NCBI RefSeq assembly: GCF_002454115.1
Contig: NZ_DKIH01000011.1
Coordinates: 1-40,631, forward strand
Direction of reading: 5' to 3'
Length of the DNA stretch: 40,631 nucleotides
From: Sphingopyxis sp. UBA6723
GTDB taxonomy: Bacteria > Pseudomonadota > Alphaproteobacteria > Sphingomonadales > Sphingomonadaceae
In this document: one piece after another, positions 39,590 through 40,631 of the stretch
How the letters are laid out: each line of letters begins with the position of its first letter
Position numbering within the stretch: position 1 is the stretch's first letter
Program-made: the position numbers and the translations under genes
The notes under the pieces: model-generated
Database searches by the model: none
What the model saw: only the letters and a program-made list of their open reading frames with translations
What the model was told of the DNA's origin: nothing

Positions 39590-40459
39590 ATGGCAGAAGA
39601 TAAACAACCCCATCGCTCGCGCTTCCACAAAGCCAAGGACGACGCGCAGTTCGCCAAGCAGGCGACCACCACCCCGCAGACCGCGAGCGCCGCGTACAAG
39701 CTGGCGTTTCAGGACAACGACTTCCTGCTGCGTGAAGATTTGCGACCGGTGCGGTTCCAACTGGAACTGCTCAAGCCCGAACTGCTGCTCGACGAGGCGA
39801 AGATCGAATCGATGCTGGTCATCTATGGCTCGGCGCGGATTCCCGAACCCGCAGAGGCCGACGCGCTCGAAGCCGCGGCGACCGACGATGTCCAGCGCAA
39901 TATCGCGCGCCGCTTGAAGGCCAAGGCAAAATATTATGAAGAGGCGCGCAAGCTGGCGCGGCTGGCGAGCCAGGTGCCGCCCGACGAAAATGGCTGTCGC
40001 CACTTCGTTGTCTGTTCGGGCGGCGGGCCGTCTATCATGGAAGCGGCGAATCGCGGCGCCGATGATGTCGGCAAGGAATCGGTCGGGCTGAACATCGTGT
40101 TGCCGCACGAACAGGCGCCGAACCGCTTTGTCACCCCCGATCTCAGTTTCCAGTTCCACTATTTCGCGTTGCGCAAGATGCATTTCCTGCTCCGCGCGCG
40201 CGCGGTGTGCGTGTTTCCGGGCGGCTTTGGCACCTTTGACGAGATGTTCGAGCTGCTGACGCTGATCCAGACCGGCAAGATCAAGCCGATCCCGATCGTC
40301 CTGTTCGGCAAGGAGTTCTGGGAACGCGTCGTCAATTTCGAGGCGCTGGTCGAAGAGGGCGTGGTGAGCGCGCGCGACCTGGGGCTGTTCAAATTTGTCG
40401 AGACTGCCGAAGAGGCGTGGCAGATCGTCCAGGATTTTTACGCTGCGATTGAAGAATAG
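39590..40459 (+). CDS. LOG family protein (TIGR00730-like Rossmann fold)
   Basis: A 289-residue protein with the LOG/lysine decarboxylase-like motifs: GGGPSIMEAANRGA (about 144-157), ALRKMHF (193-199) and PGGFGTFDEMFE (210-221) including the catalytic glutamate. Plant and bacterial LOG enzymes release the free base from nucleoside 5'-monophosphates, for example cytokinin ribotides, and some act in purine salvage. An N-terminal extension of about 70 residues, rich in charged and Gln residues, is longer than in minimal LOG proteins. I place the start at 39590 (MAEDKQ); the frame is open from 39554. Confidence 0.87.
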   Translation: MAEDKQPHRSRFHKAKDDAQFAKQATTTPQTASAAYKLAFQDNDFLLREDLRPVRFQLELLKPELLLDEAKIESMLVIYGSARIPEPAEADALEAAATDDVQRNIARRLKAKAKYYEEARKLARLASQVPPDENGCRHFVVCSGGGPSIMEAANRGADDVGKESVGLNIVLPHEQAPNRFVTPDLSFQFHYFALRKMHFLLRARAVCVFPGGFGTFDEMFELLTLIQTGKIKPIPIVLFGKEFWERVVNFEALVEEGVVSARDLGLFKFVETAEEAWQIVQDFYAAIEE

Positions 40460-40631
40460 GGGTAACGAATCTGTCGCCCCCGCGAAGGCGGGGCCGCTAC
40501 CGGCCTACTCCTGCGCCGCTGACTAAACCGTTTTGCGTTGAATCTGGATCATCATCCGACCCCGTTCGTGCTGAGCTTGTCGAAGCACCGCTCTTTCTTT
40601 CAGCGTTCCAAAGAAGAACGGCCCTTCGACA
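40460..40631. repeat. Right-edge non-coding region with truncated family A / MITE-like copy
   Basis: A small hairpin, CCCCGC/GCGGGG (40478-40493), follows the LOG gene. From about 40518 to the window end, the sequence is the reverse complement of the element at 9566-9713, including the outer segment (GCGTTGAATCTGGATCATC) and the family A arm (CGTTCGTGCTGAGCTTGTCG). The terminal repeat is more degenerate than in the first copy (about 14 of 20), and the far half lies beyond the window. Confidence 0.7.

Noticed and set aside
9566..40631. CRISPR array
   Set aside because: The repeated sequences are inverted pairs tens of bases apart and scattered over 31 kb, not direct repeats with regular unique spacers, and there are no cas genes.
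1..40631. Antiphage, toxin-antitoxin or biosynthetic gene cluster
   Set aside because: Every sizable gene was assigned to a housekeeping, transport or catabolic family; no nuclease, toxin, retron, NRPS/PKS or RiPP genes were seen.
1..40631. tRNA or rRNA genes
   Set aside because: No cloverleaf-like segment with a GTTCGANTC-type arm or rRNA core sequence was seen in the intergenic gaps, which are all short.

Overview
The window looks like a chromosomal stretch of an alphaproteobacterium of the family Sphingomonadaceae; Sphingopyxis is my best guess. The basis is high GC, phasin plus class I PHA synthase, the pair of serC-serA followed by hisZ and purA, the lgt / NDUFAF7-type methyltransferase / pgeF cluster, and short GC-rich stem-loop repeats built on cores such as GAGCTTGTCGAAG and CGAGCGAAGTCGAGA, which are typical of sphingomonads. 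The genus call is inference. I see no rRNA, tRNA, CRISPR array, transposase, phage gene, antiphage system or secondary-metabolite cluster. Gene density is high, and no gap exceeds about 240 bases.

Layout. 1-6129 (minus strand): a PLP-dependent sulfur amino acid enzyme, a DASS carboxylate/sulfate transporter, then a tightly overlapping operon lgt - SAM methyltransferase - GNAT - pgeF. 6207-9568 (plus): acyl-CoA synthetase, then a translationally coupled cytochrome b and molybdopterin oxidoreductase pair. 9711-12310 (minus): a DUF1801 protein and an S46 dipeptidyl-peptidase. 12476-16482 (plus): argG, a glycine-rich membrane protein, a threonine aldolase-type enzyme and an EamA transporter. 16582-17865 (minus): murA. 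18015-19013 (plus): a DUF3011 protein. 19130-20460 (minus): a DsbA-fold isomerase and an SDR, facing an HxlR regulator (20655-21146) across a promoter with a clear palindromic operator. 21181-21735: a secreted DUF2059-like protein. 21739-24954 (minus): clpS, a phasin with a histone-like N-terminus and phaC; the phasin promoter carries two boxes of the kind expected for PhaR. 25066-26768 (plus): alaC and a DUF2721 protein. 26887-28455 (minus): a secreted amidase, divergent from an MFS transporter. 29880-31434: an FMN reductase and a haloalkane dehalogenase with all catalytic and halide-binding residues. 31469-38534: purA, hisZ, serA and serC on the minus strand, interrupted by two plus-strand genes (alpha/beta hydrolase and DOPA dioxygenase-like). 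A serC-leader-type RNA precedes serC. 38705-40459 (plus): an extensin-like lipoprotein and a LOG-family protein.

Functionally this is mostly housekeeping (amino acid and purine biosynthesis, peptidoglycan precursor and lipoprotein maturation, protein quality control, PHA storage) with a catabolic and transport accessory layer (acyl-CoA synthetase, haloalkane dehalogenase, DOPA dioxygenase-like, amidase, SDR/isomerase). The most notable non-coding content is four families of stem-loop repeats, eleven copies in all. They lie only between genes, mostly at convergent gene ends. One copy is embedded in a MITE-like element whose terminal inverted repeats supply the stop codons of both neighbouring genes. 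I did not find a clear new multi-gene system. The best leads are the HxlR-controlled SDR/isomerase module, the cytochrome b / Mo lipoprotein pair, the phasin with an N-terminal histone-like domain, and the repeats.
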